Positions 50,868 through 59,343 of a DNA stretch of 64,000 bases are shown here, piece after piece. Made by a program: the position numbers and the translations under genes. The DNA comes from Actinacidiphila cocklensis. Its GTDB lineage: Bacteria > Actinomycetota > Actinomycetes > Streptomycetales > Streptomycetaceae. Where the stretch lies: the NCBI RefSeq assembly GCF_907177275.1, contig NZ_CAJSLV010000067.1:1-64000 (forward strand). The letters run 5' to 3'. Numbering within the stretch: the stretch's first letter is position 1; every line of letters starts with the position of its first letter. The notes below the pieces were generated by a model. The model saw nothing but the letters and a program-made list of their open reading frames with translations. It was not told the DNA's origin and did no database searches.

Positions 50868-50953
50868 GGGACGGCACGCGACAGATCCGGCACCGCGGCA
50901 GCTTCCTCGCGGTGCCGGATCCCGTCTCGTAGCGGAGATCCGGGGTTCCGCGA

Positions 50954-52648
50954 CTACGAGGGCAGTGCAGCGGAGGCCCACACCGGCAGGTCGATCCGGG
51001 AGGGCCGGGCGGTCTCGTGGGAGATCTCCTGCTCCGCACGGACGGTGGCCGTGGCGCTGAGGGCGGGTTCGCCGGTGCCCGGGTTGCGGGCGTAGCGCGG
51101 ATGTGCGCCCGAGCTGACCTGGACGCCGATGCGGTGACCGGCCGCGAACCGGTGGAAGGCCGGCCACAATGGCACCTCCACCTCGGCGAATCCGTCCGGG
51201 CCGGGCCGCGGGTCGGTAGCGGCCGAACCGAGGCTTCCTACGCGCCGGATGCCGTCGCAGACGGTCATGGAACGGCCGTCGGGGTGGACGTCGCAGATGC
51301 GGACGAACACATCGGCGCTGGGGGCGGAGGAGCGGAACCGGATCCGGGCGACCGGCTCGCCGGCGATGACCACGGCGTCCTCCAGCGGTGTGCTGCGGAA
51401 GGCGGTGACATCGGTGCGGCGTTCGTGCGCGCTGTTGTCGACCGGACCGGAGTCCGGGGTCAGGCTGGGGCCTCCGACGGCAGGTGTCGGATCGCAGGGG
51501 TCGTAGCTGTAGCGGGTGACACCACCGTCCGGGGCGGCCGGATCGAGCAGGCCGGACGCATGCAGGTGCCACGACCGCGCTGTGGTGCCGGTCGGTGGCC
51601 ACGCGGGCAGGTCGTGCCATTGCCCGGCGCCGGTGAGGAACGCCCGGACAGGCGCGACGCGGCTGCCCGACGCGCCGGCGAAGTGCTCCTTGAGGAACTC
51701 GACGGACCCGACGAAGGACGGGCCCTCCCCGCCGGCCATGTGTCCCCACGGGCCGACGGTCAGCAGCGGCGGCCGGCCGGCGTTCGCGAGCTGGGCGTAG
51801 GTGCGCAGCTGCCAGGGGAGGAAGATGTCGTACCAGCCGGTGCTCATGTAGACGGGCGCGGTGACATCGGGCACAGAAGCGGTGTGCGACTGCTGGGTCC
51901 AGTAGTCGGTGGTGAGTTCCTCGTGGGCGAGCCAGTCCTGGTACCAGCCGATCGGCCGCCCGGCGGCGGCGGTGTCGCCGGCGCCCAGCGGCAGCACGGC
52001 GAAGGCCGAGCCCAGCTTTCGGTCGGGCCGGCGCAGGAGTCCCAGCATCGGCGCAGGGCCGCGACGGCTCGTCAGGTCCATCCATTGCGACCAGCCGAGC
52101 GCATTGCGCAGCGCGAAGGCTCCGTTGTCCCAGGTGACCGCTCCGAAGTCGGGCATCGTGTTGATCAGGCAGAGCGCTTCGGGAGCGTGGTCGGGCTCCT
52201 CCCGCTGCAGCCGCCCGGCCACCGCCCACTGGGCGTAGCCGAGGTAGCTCTGCCCGTATGTCGCGACCGAGCCGGTGAACCACGGCTGCCGCCGTACCCA
52301 CCGGTGCGTGGCCATGCCATCGCGCTGCTCGTTGACCTGCGGGACGAAGGTGCCTCCCGATCCCCCGGTGCCGCGGCAGCTCTGGACCACGACGGTGAAG
52401 CCCTCGCGGGCGAGCGCCGCAGCGTGGGTGACGGAGTTCCGGCGGCCGTACGGGGAGCGGATGACGATCGTGGGCAGCGGCGGAGTCACCTTGCCGACCG
52501 GCACGTAGAGGTCGGCGAGGAGTTCGACACCATCGTCCATGGGCACCGGCAGTCTGCGCCGCACCCGAAACTCGCAGGGGCCCGGTGTGACTCCTGGGAG
52601 CTGCCTGGCCTGCAGCCGGCGCGACAGCCGTCGGCGTATCCCGGTCAT
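50954..52648 (-). CDS. CocE/NonD-family (S15) X-Pro dipeptidyl-peptidase-like hydrolase
   Basis: 564 residues. Alpha/beta-hydrolase of the S15/CocE family: DGVELLADLYVPVGKVTPPL at the start, nucleophile Ser134 in ATYGQSYLGYAQW, Asp in MSTGWYDIFLPWQL, His in VGPWGHMAGGEG, and the C-terminal jelly-roll (X-Pro_dipeptidyl C domain, about 330-560). It hydrolyses esters, amides or X-Pro peptides; the substrate is unknown. Its start is divergent from the RICIN-GH gene across a region with paired LacI operators, so it may be co-regulated with carbohydrate genes, perhaps as an esterase. No clear signal peptide is present. Confidence 0.88.
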   Translation of the reverse strand: MTGIRRRLSRRLQARQLPGVTPGPCEFRVRRRLPVPMDDGVELLADLYVPVGKVTPPLPTIVIRSPYGRRNSVTHAAALAREGFTVVVQSCRGTGGSGGTFVPQVNEQRDGMATHRWVRRQPWFTGSVATYGQSYLGYAQWAVAGRLQREEPDHAPEALCLINTMPDFGAVTWDNGAFALRNALGWSQWMDLTSRRGPAPMLGLLRRPDRKLGSAFAVLPLGAGDTAAAGRPIGWYQDWLAHEELTTDYWTQQSHTASVPDVTAPVYMSTGWYDIFLPWQLRTYAQLANAGRPPLLTVGPWGHMAGGEGPSFVGSVEFLKEHFAGASGSRVAPVRAFLTGAGQWHDLPAWPPTGTTARSWHLHASGLLDPAAPDGGVTRYSYDPCDPTPAVGGPSLTPDSGPVDNSAHERRTDVTAFRSTPLEDAVVIAGEPVARIRFRSSAPSADVFVRICDVHPDGRSMTVCDGIRRVGSLGSAATDPRPGPDGFAEVEVPLWPAFHRFAAGHRIGVQVSSGAHPRYARNPGTGEPALSATATVRAEQEISHETARPSRIDLPVWASAALPS

Positions 52649-52756
52649 TGCACGTCCTTCGGTTCGGGGAGGTCGGGAACAGACTTTCACCTGCCCGGGC
52701 GCATGTGGAGGCGGGCGGCCCGGAGGTTTCCCGGGCGGCCGCTGTCGCGCTGCTCC

Positions 52757-52820
52757 TTGACGAACTCCTTGACGGGTCTGCGTGTTACCGGTCACACTCA
52801 TGCCGTTGTGACCGGTAACA
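52757..52820. promoter_or_regulatory. Promoter region with two TGTGACCGGTAACA operators
   Basis: The operators TGTTACCGGTCACA (52783-52796) and TGTGACCGGTAACA (52807-52820) are the same motif in opposite orientation, with centres 24 bp apart. TTGACG at 52769-52774, with CACACT 18 bp on, is a candidate plus-strand promoter overlapping the first operator; another TTGACG is at 52757. The pair sits between the CocE-type gene and the RICIN-GH gene and probably binds the LacI protein encoded at 56895. Confidence 0.75.
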
Positions 52821-52861
52821 CAAGCTCCGCATCCCCCCACCGCACCCTCAAAGGAGGAGTT

Positions 52862-54568
52862 GTGCCACCTACAAGGACAGTCCGCGCGGTGACGCGACGA
52901 CGTACGTGGACGGCCCTGGGCGCCGCGCTCACCACCGCCGCGGCCCTGAGCGTCTCGCTCGCGTCAGCGTCCCCGGCCTCCGCCGCAACGTCCCAGTTCG
53001 TCGGCGCCGGATCGGGCCGCTGCCTGGACGTCACCGGCAACACGGACACGTTGGGCAGCGCGATGGAGATCTGGGACTGCAACGGCCAGCCCAACCAGCA
53101 GTTCGAGACCACCTCGGCCGGGGAACTGCGCACCTTCAACGGCACGCGGTGCCTGGACGTGTACAACAACGGCACCTCCCCGGGCACCGTGGTGGACATC
53201 TGGTCCTGCAACGGGCAGCAGAACCAGAAATGGCAGGTGAACTCGAACGGCACGATCACCGGTGTGCAGTCCGGGCTGTGCCTGGACGTCGACCACGCCG
53301 GGACTGCCAACGGCACCCGCGTGACGCTGTGGACCTGCAACGGCCAGTCCAACCAGCGCTGGACCAGCAGCGGTGGCGGCGGCACGGGGAGCACCCTGGT
53401 GGTCGATGCCGCCTCCGTGGTGCGTCCGGTCACCCATGTCGGTTCCGGCACTCTGGACGGGCTGAAGGACGAGACGACTCCGCCGGCGTCCATCGTGGTG
53501 CCACTGCATCTGAACCAGATACGCCAGGCGCCTCCCGGCACCCAGCACCGCCCCAACGGCTACCCCGCGCCCGTCGGTGACGCCATGAAGGTCTCGTCCA
53601 CCGCCATGCAGGCCGGCGCCAAGATGACCGTCAACATGGCCGACTTCCTGGACGGCTTCCCCTACAACTGGCCCGGCTGGACAGGCTGGCTCAGCGACGT
53701 CGACAGCATGACCGCCGCCGTCAAGGCCCGGCCGGACGTGACCGACATCAACGCTTTCGAACCGTGGAACGAGCCGGACTGGACCTGGCCGAGCGCGGCG
53801 GGCGGCTTCACCGACGGCTGGACACGCACCGTCCAGCAGGTCAGGAAGACCTTGCCCGGCATGCCGATTCTCGGTCCCAGCACGTCGTACCTGAATCTGG
53901 ACTGGATGCGCAACTTCCTCACCGCCGCGAAGGCGTCGGGGACCCTGCCCGACGTCATCTGCTGGCACGAGCTGGGCGGTTGGAAGAACGTCACCAACGA
54001 CGTCCAGGCATACCGCTCGCTGGAGCAGCAGCTCGGAATCTCGGCGCGGCCGATCTCCATCGACGAGTACGCCACGACGAGCGAGATCGACGTGCCCAGC
54101 AGCACCAACCACTACGTGGCCCAGTTCGAGCGCGACGGAGTCAGGGACGCCGAGCGCGCCTTCTGGTACGAGGCGGGCACGCTCAACGGGCTGCTCTACA
54201 ACAACCAGCCGACCGCCTCGTACTGGATGTACAAGTGGTACGGCGACCAGACCGGCAACGTCGTCAAGGTCACGCCTACCCAGAACCAGGACGGCGTGGC
54301 CGCCTACGACGCCGGCCAGAACACCTTCAGCCTGGTCTTCGGCGGTGAGTCCGGCAGCAACACCGTCAAGGTCAACGGGCTCGGTGCCATGGGCTCGTCG
54401 GTGACGGCCACGCTCAAGTACGTCTCGGGTACCGGGCGCACGACGAACGTGGCGTCCGCGACGACGCTGTCCTCCGCGGCATACCCGGTCACCAACGGCA
54501 CCGTCACCTTCCCCGTGCCCAACGAGGACCCCAACGGCGCCTACCAGTTGGTGCTCGCCCCTCGGTGA
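52862..54568 (+). CDS. Secreted RICIN (CBM13)-clan GH-A glycosidase (GH39-like)
   Basis: 568 residues. Signal peptide (LGAALTTAAALSVSLASASP), N-terminal RICIN/CBM13 trefoil (about 45-170) with NQQF, NQKW and NQRW repeat ends, then a TIM barrel (about 180-490) with acid/base candidate Glu304 in FEPWNEPDWTW and nucleophile candidate Glu402 in SIDEYATTSE, and a final beta-sandwich. The catalytic part is clearly related to the enzyme at 32720-34456, including VVRPVTHVGSGTLDGL versus VLRPVTHVATGSLYGL, but the trefoil is moved from the C- to the N-terminus. GTG at 52862 follows AAGGAGGAG. Substrate unknown; operators suggest the alpha-galactoside/arabinogalactan regulon. Confidence 0.82.
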   Translation: MPPTRTVRAVTRRRTWTALGAALTTAAALSVSLASASPASAATSQFVGAGSGRCLDVTGNTDTLGSAMEIWDCNGQPNQQFETTSAGELRTFNGTRCLDVYNNGTSPGTVVDIWSCNGQQNQKWQVNSNGTITGVQSGLCLDVDHAGTANGTRVTLWTCNGQSNQRWTSSGGGGTGSTLVVDAASVVRPVTHVGSGTLDGLKDETTPPASIVVPLHLNQIRQAPPGTQHRPNGYPAPVGDAMKVSSTAMQAGAKMTVNMADFLDGFPYNWPGWTGWLSDVDSMTAAVKARPDVTDINAFEPWNEPDWTWPSAAGGFTDGWTRTVQQVRKTLPGMPILGPSTSYLNLDWMRNFLTAAKASGTLPDVICWHELGGWKNVTNDVQAYRSLEQQLGISARPISIDEYATTSEIDVPSSTNHYVAQFERDGVRDAERAFWYEAGTLNGLLYNNQPTASYWMYKWYGDQTGNVVKVTPTQNQDGVAAYDAGQNTFSLVFGGESGSNTVKVNGLGAMGSSVTATLKYVSGTGRTTNVASATTLSSAAYPVTNGTVTFPVPNEDPNGAYQLVLAPR

Positions 54569-54581
54569 CCCCCTTGGCCGG

Positions 54582-54623
54582 CCAGGCCGTACCCGGTGGG
54601 TAAGCAACCCGGGTACGGCCTGG
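54582..54623. terminator. Bidirectional hairpin between convergent genes
   Basis: A perfect 15-bp stem (CCAGGCCGTACCCGG, 54582-54596, with 54609-54623) and 12-nt loop lie between the ends of the RICIN-GH gene (54568) and the GH36 gene (54639). Confidence 0.8.
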
Positions 54624-54638
54624 TCGTACGGTGCGGGT

Positions 54639-56777
54639 TCAGCTCACGGGGTCCAGCCGCAGCAGCACCGCCGCCGGTGTCCGGGGCAGCAGCAGCCCGA
54701 CAGCCGCACCGCCCGCGTCCCACACCGCCTCGCCTTCCGTCTTCCGCGGGTGGAGGATCCCCACGGCCACCTCGGAACGACCGGCCAGGTGCCGTACGGG
54801 GACCGACAGCCGCGGCTCGGTTCCCTGCCTGCGCCAGACGAGCAGGTAGGTGGGGCCTTCCGGCACCCGCATGCCCAGCGACAGCCAGTCGTCGCTCCAG
54901 CCGGGCAGGCCGAGCGGCCAGAAGGGCAGGGCACGGGGCAGATCGGCCCGCAGGCGCTTGTACACCGCCATCGCGTCCCCGACCAGGGCCAGCTGATGCG
55001 GCGACATGCGGTCGAGGCGCCCGGAGAGGTGGACCCGGCCGAGCAGGGCGCCGGCGAGCGCGAAGGTGATCTCGTCGTCGGTGAACTCCGGCTGGGGGTA
55101 GGCCCACACGGCGCACTGCTCCGGGGGCATCGCCGTAGGCGCCGCGACGGTGATGGGCGGGTAGCGCAGCGGGTCCTGCTGGTCGCTGGTGGACTGGAGC
55201 TGGGTGACGGCGAGACTGGCGCCGTCCATGCGCATGCCCCCGGAGGCGCAGTTCTCGATGACCAGGCCGGGGTGCCGGTCCAGGACCTCGGCGATCCAGT
55301 CGAGGTAGGCGCGTGCGTGTCCGAGCAGCCCCGCGCCGGGTGAGGTGTCGCCGGGTCCTTGCGTGCCGGGCGCGACGACGATGTTGTAGTCGAGCTTGAG
55401 GTAGCCGACACCCCATGCGCCCACGATGCGGTCGACGGTGGCGTCCAGGTGCGCTCGGGCGGCGGGGTGGCGCAGGTCGAGCTGGTGGCGGCCCTGCTCG
55501 GTGATGCGGACCCCGTCCTGCTGGAAGAAGGCGTCGTCCGGGAGAGCCTTGGCGACCGGGCTGCGGACGCCGACGACTTCGGGCTCCAGCCACAGGCCCG
55601 GCACCATGCCCAGGTCCCTGATGTGGTCGAGGACGACCTGGATGCCGCCGGGGAAGCGTGCGGAGGAGGGCAGCCACTCCCCCACGCTGTCCCACCAGCC
55701 GTGCAGGTCGTCGTCGTACCAGCCGGAGTCGATGCAGAAGTACTCGGCGCCGGCCTGCGCGGCGGCGTCGATCAGCGGCACCAGCTTCGCCGTGGTCGGA
55801 TCGCCCATCAGGGTGTTCATGTAGTCGTTGAAAACGACCGGGAGCGCCGTGTGGTCGGGGTGGGCTCTGCGCACGGCCCGCCGGTAGGTGGTCAGGGCGG
55901 CGATCGCGTCCTCGAAGCCGGAGCCGAGTGCCACCGCGACCGGCACGGTGGTGAACTCCTCGCCCGGGGCCAGCGCTTGACGCCACTGGTGATCGGCGTC
56001 CGCAGGTCCGTGAAGCGTCAGGTGGCAGCCGTGGGCGTACTCGCCGATGTCCCAGCGCCAGCCGGCGGGTGATTCGACCTGCCATGCCCAGGCCCGGCCG
56101 CCGGCGCCGTCGGTGAGGGCGCCCGCCGCCAGGTGCCCGTCGGTGGGCCAGCTGCCGCGGCCCGCCAGTGCGAGGGTGGCGCGGCTGTCGTGCTGATGGC
56201 TGTCGACCCCGATGTCCGCCACGGTCCCGCGCAGCGGCTCGGCATACCACCGGCCCTCCGCCAGCCAGTCGTTGCGTGCCCGGTGGACCTCCAGAGCATC
56301 GGCCGGCGGAAGCCCGCCGAGCAGAAGACTGCTGACCGACTGGACGACCGCGACCCGGGTGCCGTCGTTGCGCAGCCGCACGCGGGACCGGAGGACCGGA
56401 ACACCGTCGGGAGAGGAGAGTTCGACGGTGGCGGCCAGCCCGCTGGCCGGATCGTGGACGTCGAGGTCCAGGAAGTGCCAGCCGTCCCGGATCCCGGCCC
56501 GTACAGCGCGCCTGCGCATCCGCTGGTTCAGTGCCGTACCGGTGAAGCGCGGACCGGACCAGCCGGTGCCGTGTCCCAGGGCGGTCACCTCCAGCAGGGG
56601 CAGGAAGGCAGCGGGTTCCGCGTCGTGCCCCGCTGCCCCGGGCTGCTCCAGCCGGGCCAGCCGCGGTACACCGTCAGGACCGGTGCTCACTTCCAGGCGC
56701 AGTGCCGTATGACCCCACACAAGCGGGTCGTCGACCCGGTCACCGGCCGGTTCAGCCGCTGTAGCCGCATCGGTCAC
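54639..56777 (-). CDS. GH36 alpha-galactosidase (intracellular)
   Basis: 712 residues without signal peptide. It has an N-terminal beta-supersandwich (about 1-310), a TIM barrel (about 315-640) with PVVFNDYMNTLMGDPTTAKL, CIDSGWYDDDLHGWW, nucleophile Asp463 in GVGYLKLDYNI, CASGGMRMDG, and the acid/base Asp in STSDQQDP (about residue 530), and a C-terminal beta domain. It removes alpha-galactose from imported oligosaccharides. The GTG at 56777 is preceded by AAGGAGA, and longer readings to 57965 are only open frame. It diverges from the LacI gene, whose operators lie between the two starts. Confidence 0.92.
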   Translation of the reverse strand: MTDAATAAEPAGDRVDDPLVWGHTALRLEVSTGPDGVPRLARLEQPGAAGHDAEPAAFLPLLEVTALGHGTGWSGPRFTGTALNQRMRRRAVRAGIRDGWHFLDLDVHDPASGLAATVELSSPDGVPVLRSRVRLRNDGTRVAVVQSVSSLLLGGLPPADALEVHRARNDWLAEGRWYAEPLRGTVADIGVDSHQHDSRATLALAGRGSWPTDGHLAAGALTDGAGGRAWAWQVESPAGWRWDIGEYAHGCHLTLHGPADADHQWRQALAPGEEFTTVPVAVALGSGFEDAIAALTTYRRAVRRAHPDHTALPVVFNDYMNTLMGDPTTAKLVPLIDAAAQAGAEYFCIDSGWYDDDLHGWWDSVGEWLPSSARFPGGIQVVLDHIRDLGMVPGLWLEPEVVGVRSPVAKALPDDAFFQQDGVRITEQGRHQLDLRHPAARAHLDATVDRIVGAWGVGYLKLDYNIVVAPGTQGPGDTSPGAGLLGHARAYLDWIAEVLDRHPGLVIENCASGGMRMDGASLAVTQLQSTSDQQDPLRYPPITVAAPTAMPPEQCAVWAYPQPEFTDDEITFALAGALLGRVHLSGRLDRMSPHQLALVGDAMAVYKRLRADLPRALPFWPLGLPGWSDDWLSLGMRVPEGPTYLLVWRRQGTEPRLSVPVRHLAGRSEVAVGILHPRKTEGEAVWDAGGAAVGLLLPRTPAAVLLRLDPVS

Positions 56778-56859
56778 CCTGTTCTCCTTGTCCTGGCCTT
56801 TCCCCATGACCTGGCGGTGGCGGGCCGCCCTACCCGGGAAATCCATTTTCGCAAGCATC

Positions 56860-56913
56860 TTGACGGCCGCATTGTGACCGGTAACAATCCTGACATGAAT
56901 GTGACCGGTAACA
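56860..56913. promoter_or_regulatory. Promoter with two operators, one overlapping the LacI start codon
   Basis: TTGACG (56860-56865) and AACAAT (56883-56888), 17 bp apart, place the transcription start near 56895, the ATG of the LacI gene. TGTGACCGGTAACA occurs at 56873-56886 (overlapping the -10 box) and again at 56900-56913, inside codons 2-7 of the regulator (NVTGNT). Centres are 27 bp apart. The first copy is a longer near-palindrome, TTGTGACCGGTAACAA. Confidence 0.75.
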
Positions 56914-57929
56914 CAAGGCGCCAGCCCAGCATCCGGGATGTCGCCACCGCCGCCGGCGTCTCTCACCAGACGGTCTCCCGGGTCATCAACGACCACCCGA
57001 GCGTCAAGTCCGCCACGCGCGAGCGGGTGAACCGGGCCATCGAGGAACTGGGTTTCCGGCGCAGCGCCACCGCGCTGGCGCTGGCCAGCGGACGCAGCCA
57101 GAGCGTCACCGTGCTCACGGCGAACACCACCCACCACGGCTATGCGTCGGTACTGCAGGGCGTGGAGGAGGCGGCCCGCAAGGCCGCCTACGGGGTGGGC
57201 ATCAGCGTGCTGGAGTCCGCCGACGAGCAGACCGTCGCCGCCGCCGTGCAACGAGCCGGCGACTCCGTGGGCGGCCTGATCGTGATCGCGTACGACCCCG
57301 CGGGCGTGGCGGCGCTTGCCGCGGCGGACCCGGACCTCCCGGTGGTGGGCGTGGTGGAGACGCCCGCGGACCCCCCGCCGCACGACCGGCTCTGGGTGTG
57401 GACCGACGACCGCCAGGCGGCGTACGAGGCAACGGGGCACCTGCTGTCCCTGGGACACCGGAACGTGCACTACGTGGCCATCCCGTCCGGTACCCGCCGG
57501 GTGAGCGCGCGTACCGCGGGCTGGCAACGGGCACTGGAGGACGCCGGCGCCGCCGTACCGGAGGTCGTCCACGAAGGGTGGGGGCCGGAGAGCGGTTACG
57601 CCGCAGGCAGCCGGTTGGCCCGTGACCCGGAGGTCACCGCGGTGCTGTGCGGCAACGACGACCTGGCGCTCGGCGTGATGCGCGCCCTGCACGAGGCCGG
57701 CCGGTCCGTTCCCGGCGACGTGAGCGTGGTCGGTTTCGACGACGCGCCGCACTCCGCGTTCGTCACCCCGACGCTCACGACGGTCCGGCTGGACTTCTCC
57801 GGTCTGGGCCGGTCCGCCTTCGACCTGCTGCACGGCCTGCTGACCAGGTCGACCCCGGTCAAGCCGCACTCGGCCGCCGTACCCGAGCTGGTGGTCCGGG
57901 AGAGCATCGCCCCGCCGCGGCACCTCTGA
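56895..57929 (+). CDS. LacI-family regulator of the alpha-galactoside genes
   Basis: 344 residues. Helix-turn-helix near the N-terminus (SIRDVATAAGVSHQTVSRVI), then the hinge and sugar-binding core (VLQGVEEAARKAAYGVGISV, VTAVLCGNDDLALGVMRALH, VVGFDDAPHSAFVTPTLTTV). It lies divergent to GH36 and upstream of importer system 3. The operator it probably binds, TGTGACCGGTAACA, occurs twice at its own promoter and twice at 52783-52820. No ribosome-binding site precedes the ATG, and the predicted transcription start coincides with it, so the mRNA is probably leaderless. Confidence 0.92.
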   Translation: MNVTGNTRRQPSIRDVATAAGVSHQTVSRVINDHPSVKSATRERVNRAIEELGFRRSATALALASGRSQSVTVLTANTTHHGYASVLQGVEEAARKAAYGVGISVLESADEQTVAAAVQRAGDSVGGLIVIAYDPAGVAALAAADPDLPVVGVVETPADPPPHDRLWVWTDDRQAAYEATGHLLSLGHRNVHYVAIPSGTRRVSARTAGWQRALEDAGAAVPEVVHEGWGPESGYAAGSRLARDPEVTAVLCGNDDLALGVMRALHEAGRSVPGDVSVVGFDDAPHSAFVTPTLTTVRLDFSGLGRSAFDLLHGLLTRSTPVKPHSAAVPELVVRESIAPPRHL

Positions 57930-57988
57930 CGCGGTGCCCGCATCGCGCCGCCCATCCATCCGCACACCACAACGACGAAGAGGTCGCC

Positions 57989-59323
57989 ATGCATCACCCG
58001 AGGAGAAGAGCGTTCCTGCTGGCGCTGGCCGTGACCACCGCCGTCCTGGCGAGCGCCTGCAGTGACCCCAGCTCGGACGACTCCGGCACCAGCAGTGCTG
58101 CGACTGCGTCCTCGGTGAATCCGACGGCCCGCCTGGACGGCGTGAAGCTGACCATGTGGACTGCGCAGAACACCGTGAACGCGCCCAAGCAGGTCATCGA
58201 CGCCTTCCGGAAGGCCACCGGCGCGAGCGTCAGTGTGCAGGCCATACCCGATCTCTACGAGCAGAACGTGCCGACAAAGCTCGCTTCCGGCGACAAGCCC
58301 GACCTGATGTTCTGGCAGCCGTCCATATCCACCCTGCCGTTCATCCAGCCGCAGCGGAATCTGCTGACCCTGGACGGCGAGCCGTGGGAGTCCAAGCTGG
58401 GCGACACCGAGCGCTCCCTGGGCGTCATCGACGGCAAGCGGTACGCCGCGATCGTGACCAGTCCCGCGATGCTCGGCGTCTACTACAACAAGGACGTCTT
58501 CAAGAAGGCAGGCCTGACCGAGCAGGACTTCCCCACGTCCTACGACCAGCTGCTCGCACTCGGCCACAAGATCGTCGACCGTACCGACTCGGCGGCCTTC
58601 TACGAGGCGGGGGGTGACAAGTGGCCGATGCAGTGGCAGATGCAGGTCCAGCTCACCGATCTCAAACCGCAGTGGTGGACCGACCTGAACCACAACAAGG
58701 TCAAGTGGACCGACCCCGCCGTCGTTGCCGCGATCACGAAGTACAAGGACAAGCTGCTGGACGCGGGCCTGGCCCAGAAGAACTACCGCACAGGCACATT
58801 CACCGGACAGGCCGACGCCCTGTGGAACGGCGACGTCGGTATGGCGCTCAACGTCACGTCCTTCCAGTCCCAGCTGCAGGCCAAGCACTCCACCGCCGAA
58901 CTCGACCAGCACATCGGCTGGTTCCCGATCTCGAACTCCTCGAACACCGGTATGTACTCGCCCGACCAGACCAACGGGGTCGTGGCCTTCAAGACCGGCG
59001 ACGCCAAGCGCCAGGACGCCGCCCGCCAGTTCCTCGCCTTCTGGCTCGGCCCTGACTACGCCGACTACACCAAGACCATGAAGATCCCCTCGGTCGAGCC
59101 GGCGGTGCCCAGCCCCGCCGATCTGCCGCAGTCGTCGAAGGCGCAGATCGCCGCCCTGCCCACGGCCACCGGTGTCTTCCAGGCCAAGGCCATCGTCGCG
59201 CCCGACACGCATCTGTACCTGGCCGACATGATCTTCGGCAAGAAGAACCCCCAGCAGGTGGCCCAGGCCATCGAGGACCAGTTCGCGCAGATCGCCAAGG
59301 CGCAGGGCGCTCCCGGCTTCTAG
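57989..59323 (+). CDS. ABC sugar importer, substrate-binding lipoprotein (system 3)
   Basis: 444 residues. Lipoprotein signal with lipobox LASAC (Cys24) and a Ser/Thr-rich linker. The mature protein is a family 1 solute-binding protein: LTMWTAQNTVNAPKQVIDAF, KLASGDKPDLMFWQPSISTL, GVYYNKDVFKKAGLTEQDF. It follows the LacI gene by 59 bp and precedes two permeases, forming lacI-binding protein-permease-permease. With GH36 divergent, its substrate is probably an alpha-galactosyl oligosaccharide. No ATPase is present. Confidence 0.92.
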   Translation: MHHPRRRAFLLALAVTTAVLASACSDPSSDDSGTSSAATASSVNPTARLDGVKLTMWTAQNTVNAPKQVIDAFRKATGASVSVQAIPDLYEQNVPTKLASGDKPDLMFWQPSISTLPFIQPQRNLLTLDGEPWESKLGDTERSLGVIDGKRYAAIVTSPAMLGVYYNKDVFKKAGLTEQDFPTSYDQLLALGHKIVDRTDSAAFYEAGGDKWPMQWQMQVQLTDLKPQWWTDLNHNKVKWTDPAVVAAITKYKDKLLDAGLAQKNYRTGTFTGQADALWNGDVGMALNVTSFQSQLQAKHSTAELDQHIGWFPISNSSNTGMYSPDQTNGVVAFKTGDAKRQDAARQFLAFWLGPDYADYTKTMKIPSVEPAVPSPADLPQSSKAQIAALPTATGVFQAKAIVAPDTHLYLADMIFGKKNPQQVAQAIEDQFAQIAKAQGAPGF

Positions 59324-59343
59324 CACTCGACCGGGGGACTCCC

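Noticed and set aside
51017..54568. Reading the RICIN-GH gene as an 1183-residue protein from 51017
   Set aside because: The upstream part is antisense to the S15 hydrolase gene; the GTG at 52862 has AAGGAGGAG and begins a proper signal peptide.
54639..57965. Reading the GH36 gene as a 1108-residue protein starting near 57965
   Set aside because: The extra N-terminal 390 codons are antisense to the LacI gene, and a GTG with AAGGAGA at 56777 gives the normal GH36 length.
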